Below the pieces are notes generated by a model. That model was not told the origin of the DNA and made no database searches. It saw only the letters and a list, made by a program, of their open reading frames with translations. This document shows, piece by piece, positions 1 through 8,300 of a DNA stretch of 23,067 nt; within the stretch, counting starts at the first letter, position 1; every line of letters starts with the position of its first letter. The position numbers and the translations under genes are program-made. Origin of the DNA: JBAZOJ01 sp041648755 (lineage in GTDB: Bacteria > Planctomycetota > B143-G9); assembly GCA_041648755.1 (NCBI GenBank), contig JBAZOJ010000027.1, positions 1-23,067 on the forward strand. The letters are read 5' to 3'.

Positions 1-1
1 T

Positions 2-1333
2 CTCGCTCCGAGCAAGGACGGTCGTTTTGAGGATATTAGCGATCTGCCGGTCGAGCCGGAAGAAGAGCGTGTATTCGTTTCCGTAATCAATGGGAAAGAA
101 CGCTTCATGCTGCGTCCCCGTCGGCGGACGCATGGGCCGCTGAAGGGAGTCCTCAAGAGGAACAAGTCGCGCTGTCTTGTGAAGTGGACTATCAACTTCG
201 AGGCCAACCACAACGAGTGGCATCTCGAAGGAAATCTGGATGATGTCGGGCAGTTTCAGTCATCTGGCCACTCGGCAGAAATCAATATGGAGGGGCTGTT
301 TGCAGATTGGGCGAGGGACCATCTGTCCGACCAAGGGAGATGGGATGAGACATGTCGCCGCTTCCTCGTGCCGTTCGGCGTCCTGTCGCCCACCGAACAG
401 GATGGCTTCAAGAAATCCTACTCGGTGCCGAGAGTACGAGCCGGGACCTTCGGCGAGTTCGAGAAAGTCATCATCACTGATGTGCCCATTGGCCCAAAGA
501 ACGTGGCAGACGCAACAAAGTGGGCCAACGCACGCTTGGAGCGGAGGCTCGCGGAGGCGAAACAGTCTGCCATCTATCGGTCACGCAACGATGTGCGTCG
601 ACTGTTCGTTGAGTTGACCGAGTCAACGCCACTTGAGGCAGTCTTGCCAGTCCTTCCATCACACGACGACATCGTCGAGCGATACCGGGCTTCCCCCGGA
701 GTGTATTGGTCGTTGGCTGCGGGCGTTGATTTGGTGCCTGTCGAACCAACACCGGAGGAATTGTCTGCTCTTACCATTGGGCAGATTCCCCCGGCTGGTC
801 AGCCACGGGCGAACACGATCCGAGTACCCTATCGGGGAGGGTGGTCGATGGCTGTCCTTGCCGCTCGTTTGTTGGACGGGACCATACCCAGGCGTGTCTT
901 GCTCTGTGACCGCTATGTGATGACGCCGGCCCAGCGGGTTTCGCTGGAATTGCTTTGCAGAGCGCTGTGCAGCGTGCACGCGACGGTGACTGTCGATGTC
1001 GTTACGCAGACCGAGGGGCAGGACAAGAGCGCTATAGCGGCGATTGAGAAGATCATCGGCCCGAATGGCAAGGTGAGAGGCTATCACGAAATATTCGGAT
1101 CAGCTAGGCGTAATCACCCGCATGCGAGATATTTGCTAGTTCTTCCGGTGGATCCGACAGAACAGGTCTTTGGTTGGCAGATGGACAACAGCCCTCTTGA
1201 TGGTTGCGCAGAGATTGGCACGCCAGCGACCTGCAACACCGCGCTGAGATGGCGAGACTTTTCAGCGGTTCGCCTTCATGTCGACGAGACTCCAGCGGAC
1301 TTGGCCAGGTGGTTCACGGGAGGAAGCCTATGA
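2..1333 (+). CDS. Unrecognised protein with degenerate PLD-like C-terminal part (5' end missing)
   Basis: The frame is open from base 2, well before the first ATG at 107, so the gene starts upstream of the window; at least 443 residues are visible. I do not recognise the N-terminal half. From about visible residue 271 the sequence reads like a phospholipase-D-type fold: hydrophobic strands (RRVLLCDRYV), a helix, a second strand (VTVDVVTQ), then HPHARYLLVLP followed by GWQMDNSPLDG near residues 372-400. That last pair resembles the H-x-K...G-S/N-S core of the HKD superfamily, but the lysine is replaced by arginine (HAR, about residues 374-376), so normal PLD catalysis is doubtful. The stop overlaps the start of the next gene (ATGA), which makes it the first visible member of a coupled five-gene cassette. 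No promoter is visible. The PLD-like reading is inference from pattern, not from a search. Confidence 0.75.
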   Translation, partial: LAPSKDGRFEDISDLPVEPEEERVFVSVINGKERFMLRPRRRTHGPLKGVLKRNKSRCLVKWTINFEANHNEWHLEGNLDDVGQFQSSGHSAEINMEGLFADWARDHLSDQGRWDETCRRFLVPFGVLSPTEQDGFKKSYSVPRVRAGTFGEFEKVIITDVPIGPKNVADATKWANARLERRLAEAKQSAIYRSRNDVRRLFVELTESTPLEAVLPVLPSHDDIVERYRASPGVYWSLAAGVDLVPVEPTPEELSALTIGQIPPAGQPRANTIRVPYRGGWSMAVLAARLLDGTIPRRVLLCDRYVMTPAQRVSLELLCRALCSVHATVTVDVVTQTEGQDKSAIAAIEKIIGPNGKVRGYHEIFGSARRNHPHARYLLVLPVDPTEQVFGWQMDNSPLDGCAEIGTPATCNTALRWRDFSAVRLHVDETPADLARWFTGGSL

Positions 1334-3399
1334 CGTTGAGTGGTAACATCCAGGCAGTAGTCTGCACACAGCGTGTCGACCGCCGTTCTGAGCGATTGGC
1401 GAGTTGTTGGCTGAGCAATGGCGAAGGGTCTGCGGAGCTAGATATCAAATCTCTCAATGCCGCAGTGAGTACCGGTATCCTTCAAGCTGTACGAATGGAG
1501 GAAAAGGCGGGTGATCCGGCCATGCTGGGTGCTAATGCGACGTTGCTGGTGCTCGGGGCAGCAGTACCTCCAGCGCTGCTGGAAACCATGTTCTGGGCAG
1601 CCGATGCGGGTAAGCGCGTGTATGTACTGGCTTCGCCCGGGTTCGGCCAGGGCGATGAAAAGGCTCAGATAGACCAAAGGCGGGATGCACGCATCCTAAT
1701 CCGTCGGCTGCCAAACCCGCTTCCCTTCTCAGCGTGGGTCGCCAACCGTGGAAAACACAGTTGCGCGTGGCTGGGCAATGCCCCAAGGCGCGATTGGAAC
1801 TGGCGCTTATCGCTTACAGAGCAGCAAGGAGCGGATTTATTCCGTCTGGCCCTGCATCTTTTCTGGCACGATGCACTCGATGAGGCTTGGACCGGGGACG
1901 GCCCCCTTCGATTCCGAGAGGCCGCCGAGCGTCCCTTTGATGTGCTTCCTCCGAGACCTGCGGCGACTGTGCTCCTGCTCGATTCCGTTTCAACCAGTCC
2001 GCTGCCGAGTGGTGAGATTTGGCATGATCCACAAAGCTCCTTGCCGCGCTCTGCCCCTTGGCCGAAGATCGTGTTAGTTCCCCCATCCGGCCAAGGACAA
2101 CAGACGCTGATCCCGCTGGTGCGAAATGGTACCACCGTGTTCTGGCATGAGTTGCAGCTTCCTCGATTCTCTCTTCACTCCAGTGGCGGCATGGTCGAGT
2201 GGCAGGGCGAGCGATGGCGCGTTCGTCTGTGCATGTCGGCGCAGCAGAGCAGCGCATTCGCCAAGGTCGTTGCACATGCCGACGCGGCACCATTGTGGCG
2301 TTTTGCGGCCAATATTGAGCTTGGCGCGATTCGCGATAGTGTACTTCTTCCTGACTCCGTAGCAGCCGCTGCTTTACAGGCCAGTGCGAAGATTCCCTGT
2401 GATGACACGCGCGCAGAGTCCTTACACGCCATGGAATCGTCACCCCCGTTGTCCTTCCCTACCCCTCCTCCTTTGGCTTCATCTGTTGTCTATACATGGA
2501 CGGTTAGGCCGCCATATCCGCCGGAAAAGGCGGGAGAGGACGGGCTTGTGGCCCAGTGGAAGGAGATCGACGAGAAATACAAGGGCCGTGTCGAGAAGGC
2601 CTCCACTCGCATTGCCCGACTCGAGCAGGAAGAAGGGGTTTTGAGTCATGCGTTCAGTTCGCTAACCAGCGCTCTCTTGGGCCTTGGCAGTGAGCGAAAT
2701 CGGATCGCTGCGCAACTCGCCGGACTCTCAAAACAGAGTCCGGCGTGTCTGGGACCCGGGGCAACCATCAGCCTGCTGCAAGAGATGGCTGCTTGTGAGG
2801 CCGCAGTCAGCAAACTGGAGGAAGGGCTCAACGAGGAACGTCGCAGTGCCGAGGAAGCTGATGACCGGCGGAAGCAGGAAGAGGCATGGCAGAACAGGAA
2901 GAAGGATGGCGAGAAAGCCATGTCCGCGCGGCACAAGGATCTCACCAACGCGCAAGAGAGGCTTTCAGAGGTTGAGTCCGAACTTGGAGATCTCTCGAAA
3001 CTGCCCAGCCCCCCGGGGAAACGCGAGCGCAAAGACCTGGAAGCCAGGAAGAGGAAGTTGCGAGATGAACAGAAGGCCCTCGACTCCAGAATCAGCAGGA
3101 TCGAGCAGGAGACACAAGGCTTTGAGGCCATGGTCGAAAGCAAGTTCGAGTACCGGCCTTCAAAGCGCGCAGAGGTCGTTACCACCAAGACACCGAAAAA
3201 AGGCGCGGCATTCGTGCCAACATCTCCCTCCATGGCTGCAGACCGTTTGCCTCCTGAGGCTCTGCCGAAACTCGGTCGATTACTGAATCACCAAGGGACG
3301 CGATACCTTGCCATCTCGCGATGGGACGAACTCGACCAAGCGGAACTTGAGGCCAAAAGGCTAAATGCGCGGCTTGTTGCCGCAAGGAAGCACGAGTGA
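1330..3399 (+). CDS. PLD-like / coiled-coil protein of the cassette
   Basis: This is a 689-residue protein with no clear family name. I chose the ATG at 1330 because it overlaps the previous stop as ATGA and follows GGGAGGAAGCC; the ATG at 1204 would lie deep in the upstream gene. Residues up to about 230 look like a degenerate PLD repeat: strand TLLVLGAAV, helix, KRVYVLASPG, then FSAWVANRGKHSCAWLGNAP, a form of the H-x-K-x-x-x-x-D...G-S/N motif without its histidine. A middle region of about 150 residues is rich in tryptophan and proline. After a proline-rich linker, about residues 405-600 form a long charged coiled coil (E, K, R and Q rich). A short conserved-looking tail contains RYLAISRWDEL. 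There is no signal peptide or membrane segment, so it is probably cytoplasmic. The architecture suggests a scaffold or sensor that oligomerises with its neighbours. Function unknown. Confidence 0.8.
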   Translation: MTLSGNIQAVVCTQRVDRRSERLASCWLSNGEGSAELDIKSLNAAVSTGILQAVRMEEKAGDPAMLGANATLLVLGAAVPPALLETMFWAADAGKRVYVLASPGFGQGDEKAQIDQRRDARILIRRLPNPLPFSAWVANRGKHSCAWLGNAPRRDWNWRLSLTEQQGADLFRLALHLFWHDALDEAWTGDGPLRFREAAERPFDVLPPRPAATVLLLDSVSTSPLPSGEIWHDPQSSLPRSAPWPKIVLVPPSGQGQQTLIPLVRNGTTVFWHELQLPRFSLHSSGGMVEWQGERWRVRLCMSAQQSSAFAKVVAHADAAPLWRFAANIELGAIRDSVLLPDSVAAAALQASAKIPCDDTRAESLHAMESSPPLSFPTPPPLASSVVYTWTVRPPYPPEKAGEDGLVAQWKEIDEKYKGRVEKASTRIARLEQEEGVLSHAFSSLTSALLGLGSERNRIAAQLAGLSKQSPACLGPGATISLLQEMAACEAAVSKLEEGLNEERRSAEEADDRRKQEEAWQNRKKDGEKAMSARHKDLTNAQERLSEVESELGDLSKLPSPPGKRERKDLEARKRKLRDEQKALDSRISRIEQETQGFEAMVESKFEYRPSKRAEVVTTKTPKKGAAFVPTSPSMAADRLPPEALPKLGRLLNHQGTRYLAISRWDELDQAELEAKRLNARLVAARKHE

Positions 3400-3617
3400 A
3401 ACAACAGCGCATTACGATAGAGATCACGTCGGTTGGCGCCATTTCGGCTGATGCCGAAGGATTCAGTGGAGATACCTGCATTAAGGAGTTGGAGAAGCTC
3501 CTGGAGGGGCTTGCATCGGCTCCTCTTATGGTTGACCGAAAGCCAACGACATCTGGCGCTCAGATAGTATGCAAGCAGCAGAATTCCTCCAAAAATGCAG
3601 GAAAGGGGAGACCATGA
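3396..3617 (+). CDS. DUF2997 family small protein
   Basis: A 73-residue protein starting at GTG 3396, which overlaps the previous stop as GTGA. The body (KQQRITIEITSVGAISADAE, then SGDTCIKELEKLLEGL) has the pattern of DUF2997: an opening beta-strand of type I-x-I-x-I, a turn with G or D, a conserved C in a short helix that packs against the sheet, and a helix rich in E and L. Family members are usually 60-75 residues, so it is full length. DUF2997 genes lie next to DUF1257 genes in many genomes, and that is the next gene here. The biochemical role is not known; a small partner or adaptor for the DUF1257 protein is the simplest inference. The last 15 or so residues are basic and polar and may be disordered. 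Confidence 0.75.
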   Translation: MKQQRITIEITSVGAISADAEGFSGDTCIKELEKLLEGLASAPLMVDRKPTTSGAQIVCKQQNSSKNAGKGRP

Positions 3618-4153
3618 GTGCGTACATCAAGTTCGCGACACCAATGGTTGACAGGGATTGCTTGGTGGAGGCCTTGACGGACATGGGTATTCAGCGCGGC
3701 CAAATCGAGGTCCACATCGAAGCAGTTCCCTTGGTTGGCTTCGGGGGAGTCGGCCGCGGACAGAAGGCCGAAGTGGTTATCCGAAGGCAACACGTCGGTC
3801 AGTCTTCCAACGACATCGGCTTCCTACTGACTCCAACCGGTTACTCTGTCTTGATCAGCGATCTCGATCGACAAAGGTTTGGAGCCGAGTGGCTTGGGAA
3901 TTTGCACGGCAAGTATCAGATTCGCGAACGGCAGAAAATCGCCCGCTTGGAGGAGGATGCGCGACAGGCAGCCGCGGAAGCAACTCGAATTGCTGCTGAA
4001 CGCGAGCGAATGCGCATGGAGGAAGAGCGCAGGCGGCTGGTAGAAACTCAGAGGCGAGCGGTGATGGAAAAGGCTAAGAAGCTGGGATATCAAGTACAGG
4101 AGAAGCGCGAAGGAGATGTTCTCCGAATAGTCCTAGTGAAGAACATCTTCTGA
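3614..4153 (+). CDS. DUF1257 (Ycf35-like) protein with inserted charged helix
   Basis: A 179-residue protein. ATG 3614 follows GAAAGGGGAGACC and overlaps the previous stop as ATGA; an in-frame ATG at 3569 lies inside the upstream gene and has no such site. Residues 1-105 match the DUF1257/Ycf35 pattern: an opening strand (MSAYIKFATPMVD), a helix (CLVEALTDMG), a central strand of basic and hydrophobic residues (KAEVVIRRQHV), NDIGFLLTPTGYSVLISD, and the GNLHGKYQIRE helix. The C-terminal strand pair (AKKLGYQVQEKREGDVLRIVLV) is also typical. Between these, about residues 107-157, lies a long Arg/Glu/Ala-rich helix that most family members of about 120 residues lack. Ycf35 is conserved in cyanobacteria and algal plastids without a firm biochemical role. 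Coupling to DUF2997 and to the radical SAM gene suggests one complex. Confidence 0.8.
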   Translation: MSAYIKFATPMVDRDCLVEALTDMGIQRGQIEVHIEAVPLVGFGGVGRGQKAEVVIRRQHVGQSSNDIGFLLTPTGYSVLISDLDRQRFGAEWLGNLHGKYQIRERQKIARLEEDARQAAAEATRIAAERERMRMEEERRRLVETQRRAVMEKAKKLGYQVQEKREGDVLRIVLVKNIF

Positions 4154-4755
4154 TGTCTTCAGACGTAAAAAACCACCCGCGCTTGAAAGTTGCCCGCTGG
4201 ATCGAACGAAGCGAGGCAAATGGCCCAGGAGTGAGGTTTGTGCTTTGGCTGCAGGGGTGCCCATTGCGATGTCTTGGCTGCTGGAATCCCGACACTTGGG
4301 ATTCGGCAGCCGGGAAGTGGATGACAGTGGACGAGGTCATGCAAGTGATGGAGAGAGTAGACGGAATTGAGGGCCTCACCGTATCTGGAGGAGAGCCGTT
4401 TGCTCAGGCCAGTTCTCTAAAACATCTCGTATCGAGGGCTCAGTCAGCAGGTTTGTCGGTGCTGATCTTCACCGGATATGAAATGTGCGAATTGGGCAGC
4501 AGAGAGGCGCAGCAAGTTCTTGCAGAAACGGACATCGTTGTTACAGGGAGATTCGTGCAGCGGGAATTGGATCTCTCATTGCGTTGGCGAAGTTCGCGGA
4601 ATCAGAGGGTGCATTTTCTGACGCTCCGATACTCCTCAGAGATGAGTCAGAAAGGACTGGCAGCCGAGGTAATAATCTCCAGCGATGGAACCACTCAGTT
4701 AACAGGCTTTCCTGAAGAGGCCCTCATTGCTGAGATATCGTCAAGTACTTCGTGA
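4153..4755 (+). CDS. NrdG-like radical SAM (4Fe-4S activase-type) protein
   Basis: A 200-residue radical S-adenosylmethionine protein starting at ATG 4153 (TGATG overlap with the DUF1257 gene). The cluster motif is C36-x3-C40-x2-C43 within GCPLRCLGCWN, and the SAM-binding GGEP is at residues 79-82 (TVSGGEPF). Length, the GPGVRFVLWLQGC opening and the CWNPDTWD context resemble the activase of anaerobic ribonucleotide reductase (NrdG) and related glycyl-radical activases. No nrdD or other glycyl-radical enzyme is in the window, so the true target is probably something else, perhaps one of the overlapping gene products. It is the last gene of the cassette: 47 bases later the convergent uxs gene ends. 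I am confident of the family and unsure of the substrate. Confidence 0.88.
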   Translation: MSSDVKNHPRLKVARWIERSEANGPGVRFVLWLQGCPLRCLGCWNPDTWDSAAGKWMTVDEVMQVMERVDGIEGLTVSGGEPFAQASSLKHLVSRAQSAGLSVLIFTGYEMCELGSREAQQVLAETDIVVTGRFVQRELDLSLRWRSSRNQRVHFLTLRYSSEMSQKGLAAEVIISSDGTTQLTGFPEEALIAEISSSTS

Positions 4756-4802
4756 AGAGCCGAAACACCGTCACCCAAGGCATGCCGAAATGACATGTGC
4801 TT

Positions 4803-5732
4803 TCAGCGACCATCCTTTCGGAAATACTCGATCGTCCGTGCGAGCCCGTCTTCGAACGACACTTTCGGTTTCCAGCCTATCAGCGCCTGGGCCTTAGTGA
4901 TATCGGGCCTGCGGCGGTGCGGGTCGTCCTGCGGAAGCGGCCTGAACACAAGTTCGGATTTGCTGCCACTGAGCGAGATCACCATACGTGCAAGCTCCGC
5001 AATTGTGACCTCGTTCGGGTTGCCGAGGTTCAGAGGCCCCGCGCTTGATTCCTGCTCCATAAAGGCGCACAATCCCCCGATCATATCGTCAACATAGCAG
5101 AAAGACCTCGTCTGCGAGCCGTCGCCGTACAGGGTGATGGGCTGACCGCTCAAAGCCTGGACTATGAAGTTCGAGACAACGCGGCCGTCGTTAGGCAGCA
5201 TCCGCGGCCCGTAGGTGTTGAATATCCGCGCGATTCTGACGGTGACGTGGTTCTGGCGGGAGTAGTCCATCATCAGAGTCTCGGCCACGCGCTTTCCCTC
5301 GTCATAACAGGATCGGATGCCCACCGGATTGACGTTGCCCCAGTATTCCTCGCGCTGGGGATGTTCGGTAGGGTCGCCGTACACCTCGCTGGTAGAGGCT
5401 TGGAGAATGCGCGCGCGGACCCGCTTTGCGAGGCCAAGCATGTTCAGCGTGCCAAGGACATTGGTCTTGATGGTCTTGATCGCGTTGTACTGGTAGTGAA
5501 TGGGGCTCGCGGGACAGGCGAGATTGTAGATTCGGTCCACCTCGACCTTGACGGGCTCGACCACATCATGCCGGACGAACTCAAAGTACGGATTCTCCAG
5601 CAGGTGGAGGATATTGGCCTTTCGCCCGGTAAAGAAGTTGTCGAGGCAGACGACCTCGTGGCCCTGTGCCAGGAGGTACTCGCACAGGTGAGAACCAATG
5701 AAGCCGGCGCCACCGGTAACGAGAATACGCAT
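4803..5732 (-). CDS. uxs: UDP-glucuronate decarboxylase (UDP-xylose synthase)
   Basis: A 309-residue short-chain dehydrogenase/epimerase-type enzyme that converts UDP-glucuronate to UDP-xylose and CO2 with bound NAD, supplying xylose or related sugars for surface polysaccharides. Visible motifs: the nucleotide-binding GGAGFIG at residues 7-13, D31 at the end of the second strand, STSEVYGDP at 113-121 and the catalytic YxxxK (Y143, K147) inside CYDEGKR. The stretch WGNVNPVGIRSCYDEGKR is diagnostic for this family against other sugar epimerases, and the length is exactly usual. I chose the ATG whose complement is at 5730-5732 because it opens directly into the Rossmann fold and is preceded by AAGGAG with a 7-base spacer; the longer frame back to 5918 runs through the promoter. 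The gene stands alone and is convergent with the upstream cassette. Confidence 0.95.
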   Translation of the reverse strand: MRILVTGGAGFIGSHLCEYLLAQGHEVVCLDNFFTGRKANILHLLENPYFEFVRHDVVEPVKVEVDRIYNLACPASPIHYQYNAIKTIKTNVLGTLNMLGLAKRVRARILQASTSEVYGDPTEHPQREEYWGNVNPVGIRSCYDEGKRVAETLMMDYSRQNHVTVRIARIFNTYGPRMLPNDGRVVSNFIVQALSGQPITLYGDGSQTRSFCYVDDMIGGLCAFMEQESSAGPLNLGNPNEVTIAELARMVISLSGSKSELVFRPLPQDDPHRRRPDITKAQALIGWKPKVSFEDGLARTIEYFRKDGR

Positions 5733-5765
5733 CAGAAGTCTCCTTATGTGCGAAGTCCGCGGCCT

Positions 5766-5779
5766 CGGGGAATTCCCCG
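5766..5779. promoter_or_regulatory. Perfect 14-base palindrome at the uxs transcription start
   Basis: CGGGGAATTCCCCG reads identically on both strands and lies just downstream of the predicted uxs start of transcription (about +2 to +16). This is a normal place for a repressor operator; an RNA hairpin in the leader is the alternative. The regulator is unknown. Confidence 0.4.
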
Positions 5780-5807
5780 CTCCGGAGATTATAACACGCG
5801 CGGAGCG
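5778..5807. promoter_or_regulatory. Inverted repeat flanking the uxs -10 element
   Basis: CGCTCCG (5778-5784) and CGGAGCG (5801-5807) are exact inverted copies 16 bases apart, with the TATAAT box of uxs between them. The placement would suit a dimeric DNA-binding regulator covering the -10. Such short GC-rich repeats can also arise by chance in this base composition. Confidence 0.35.
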
Positions 5808-5816
5808 AAGCGCCAA
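5788..5816 (-). promoter_or_regulatory. Promoter of uxs
   Basis: Read on the minus strand, TTGGCG (5811-5816) and a perfect TATAAT (5788-5793) are separated by 17 bases, the ideal spacing for the housekeeping sigma factor. Transcription would start near 5781, giving an untranslated leader of about 48 bases before the ATG at 5732. Confidence 0.6.
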
Positions 5817-5912
5817 GAGGGCATCGGAATGGAAGAGGCTGCGAAGGACCGTGAAACGATAGAAGTGTGCCGCAGGGATATCGTGAAAAATGTCCCGAAA
5901 GGGCTTGGTTAT

Positions 5913-5940
5913 TTGCACGAGGCTTCACAACGACTATATT
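5913..5940 (+). promoter_or_regulatory. Possible promoter of the sucCD-kor operon
   Basis: TTGCAC (5913-5918) is followed after 16 bases by TATATT (5935-5940), and sucC starts 40 bases later. The -10 is good and the -35 weak. It is the best candidate in the gap between the divergent uxs and sucC genes. Confidence 0.35.
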
Positions 5941-5979
5941 AGAGGTTTCCTGCCGGAAGCACTTACATCCGGGGAGAGC

Positions 5980-7115
<1,136 letters not shown>

Positions 7116-7116
<1 letters not shown>

Positions 7117-7988
7117 TGGCGATACTTGTAGATGAAAACACCAAGGTAATGGTCCAGGGAATCGCCGGAGTGGAAGGAAAATTCCACACCGAGCAGATGA
7201 TCAAGTACGGCACGAAGGTTGTGGCTGGCGTGGATCCGGCCGTAAAGGAGAAGGACTTCCTGGGCGTTCCACTGTTCCGCACTTGTCGCGAAGCCTGTGC
7301 AACCGTGAAGCCCGACGCCACGGTCATCTTTGTTCCCGCTCCCTATGCGGCGGACGCGATATACGAAGCCGTCGCGGTTGGCGTCAAGCTGGTGGTCGTT
7401 ATCACCGAAGGCGTGCCCGTCAACGATATGATCAAGGCATACGCTTTCACGCGCTCCAAAGGCGTGAGGATGATCGGTCCCAATTGTCCCGGAGTCATCA
7501 GCCCTGACCGCTGCAAGATCGGGATCATGCCCGGTCACATTCACCGCAAGGGCAATGTGGGAGTAATCTCACGCTCAGGTACACTTACGTATGAAGTTGT
7601 CTATTCCCTGGTTGCCGCCGGGCTCGGACAAAGCACCTGCATTGGAATCGGCGGAGACCCGGTTATCGGCAGCGACTTCGTGGACCTGCTTCGCATGTTC
7701 AAGGACGACCCGGAAACGAAGGGTATCGTGTTGATTGGAGAGATCGGAGGCAACGACGAGGCTCGGGCCGCCGACTACATACAAAAGGAACTCGGCAAGC
7801 CCGTTGTGGCGTTCATTGCCGGGCGGACTGCTCCGCCCGAGCGGAGAATGGGCCACGCAGGCGCGATCATCGGCAGTGCGGCGGACACAGCCGCTGCGAA
7901 GATCGAGATTCTTGAGAAGGCCGGAGTGAAGATAGCAGCGATCCCGACAGACATCGGACCGCTGATGGCCCAGAGTTTGAAACGCTGA
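7116..7988 (+). CDS. sucD: Succinate-CoA ligase, alpha subunit
   Basis: The 290-residue CoA-binding subunit, of the normal length. It carries the Rossmann CoA-binding domain (VQGIAGVEGKFHTEQMI, then GTKVVAGVDP) and the ligase domain. The phosphorylated catalytic histidine is H247, in the intact motif GHAGAIIG. The substrate-binding stretch IGPNCPGVI is also present. The ATG at 7116 shares a base with the sucC stop. It ends 19 bases before korD, so succinyl-CoA made by the ferredoxin oxidoreductase can be used directly for substrate-level phosphorylation. Run in reverse, the pair would feed a reductive TCA route. Confidence 0.96.
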
Positions 7989-8007
7989 CAAGCCCGGAGG
8001 TAGGAAT

Positions 8008-8292
8008 ATGGATTCAAAGCCCAGCACCCCGAACCCGACCGCGAAGCCGGCCCCTGCGCCAGCGAAGCCCGGGACCGAGGACAAGTACCTTGTTATCAAG
8101 AAGAATTGGTGCAAGCGTTGCGGCATCTGCATTTCGGTATGCCCCAAGCAGGTGATCGAGCGCCTTCCCAACGGAGTAGTCGAGATAGTGCACCTTGACC
8201 GGTGCATCACCTGCGGAATGTGCGTACTCCACTGCCCGGATTTCGCCATCTTCGGCGACCCGAAAGAGTACGAACTCTGCAAGGACCGTTAG
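8008..8292 (+). CDS. korD: 2-oxoglutarate:ferredoxin oxidoreductase, delta (ferredoxin-type) subunit
   Basis: A 94-residue 2[4Fe-4S] ferredoxin-like subunit. The two cluster motifs are C35-x2-C38-x2-C41-x3-C45-P and C66-x2-C69-x2-C72-x3-C76-P. It passes electrons from the thiamine-bound intermediate to external ferredoxin. The start follows GGAGGTAGGAAT. Residues 5-22 form a Pro/Ala/Lys-rich N-terminal arm not needed for the ferredoxin fold, probably a flexible tether. Order and spacing (8 bases to korA) match the common korDABC arrangement; PorD-type subunits are alike, and the assignment to Kor rests on the neighbours. Confidence 0.9.
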   Translation: MDSKPSTPNPTAKPAPAPAKPGTEDKYLVIKKNWCKRCGICISVCPKQVIERLPNGVVEIVHLDRCITCGMCVLHCPDFAIFGDPKEYELCKDR

Positions 8293-8300
8293 GAGAAGCA

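Noticed and set aside
1204..1329. Earlier start for the second cassette gene
   Set aside because: It would overlap the first gene by 130 bases without a ribosome site; the ATG at 1330 has GGGAGGA and the same overlap style as the other junctions.
4153..4755. True anaerobic ribonucleotide reductase activase (nrdG)
   Set aside because: The family fits, but no nrdD is adjacent and the gene is locked into an unrelated cassette, so I do not use the symbol.
4756..4802. Bidirectional terminator between the cassette and uxs
   Set aside because: I found no stem with a T-run in these 47 bases on either strand.
5247..5942. 231-codon open frame on the + strand across the uxs gene
   Set aside because: It is antisense to a clear UDP-xylose synthase and runs through its promoter; the translation has no family resemblance.
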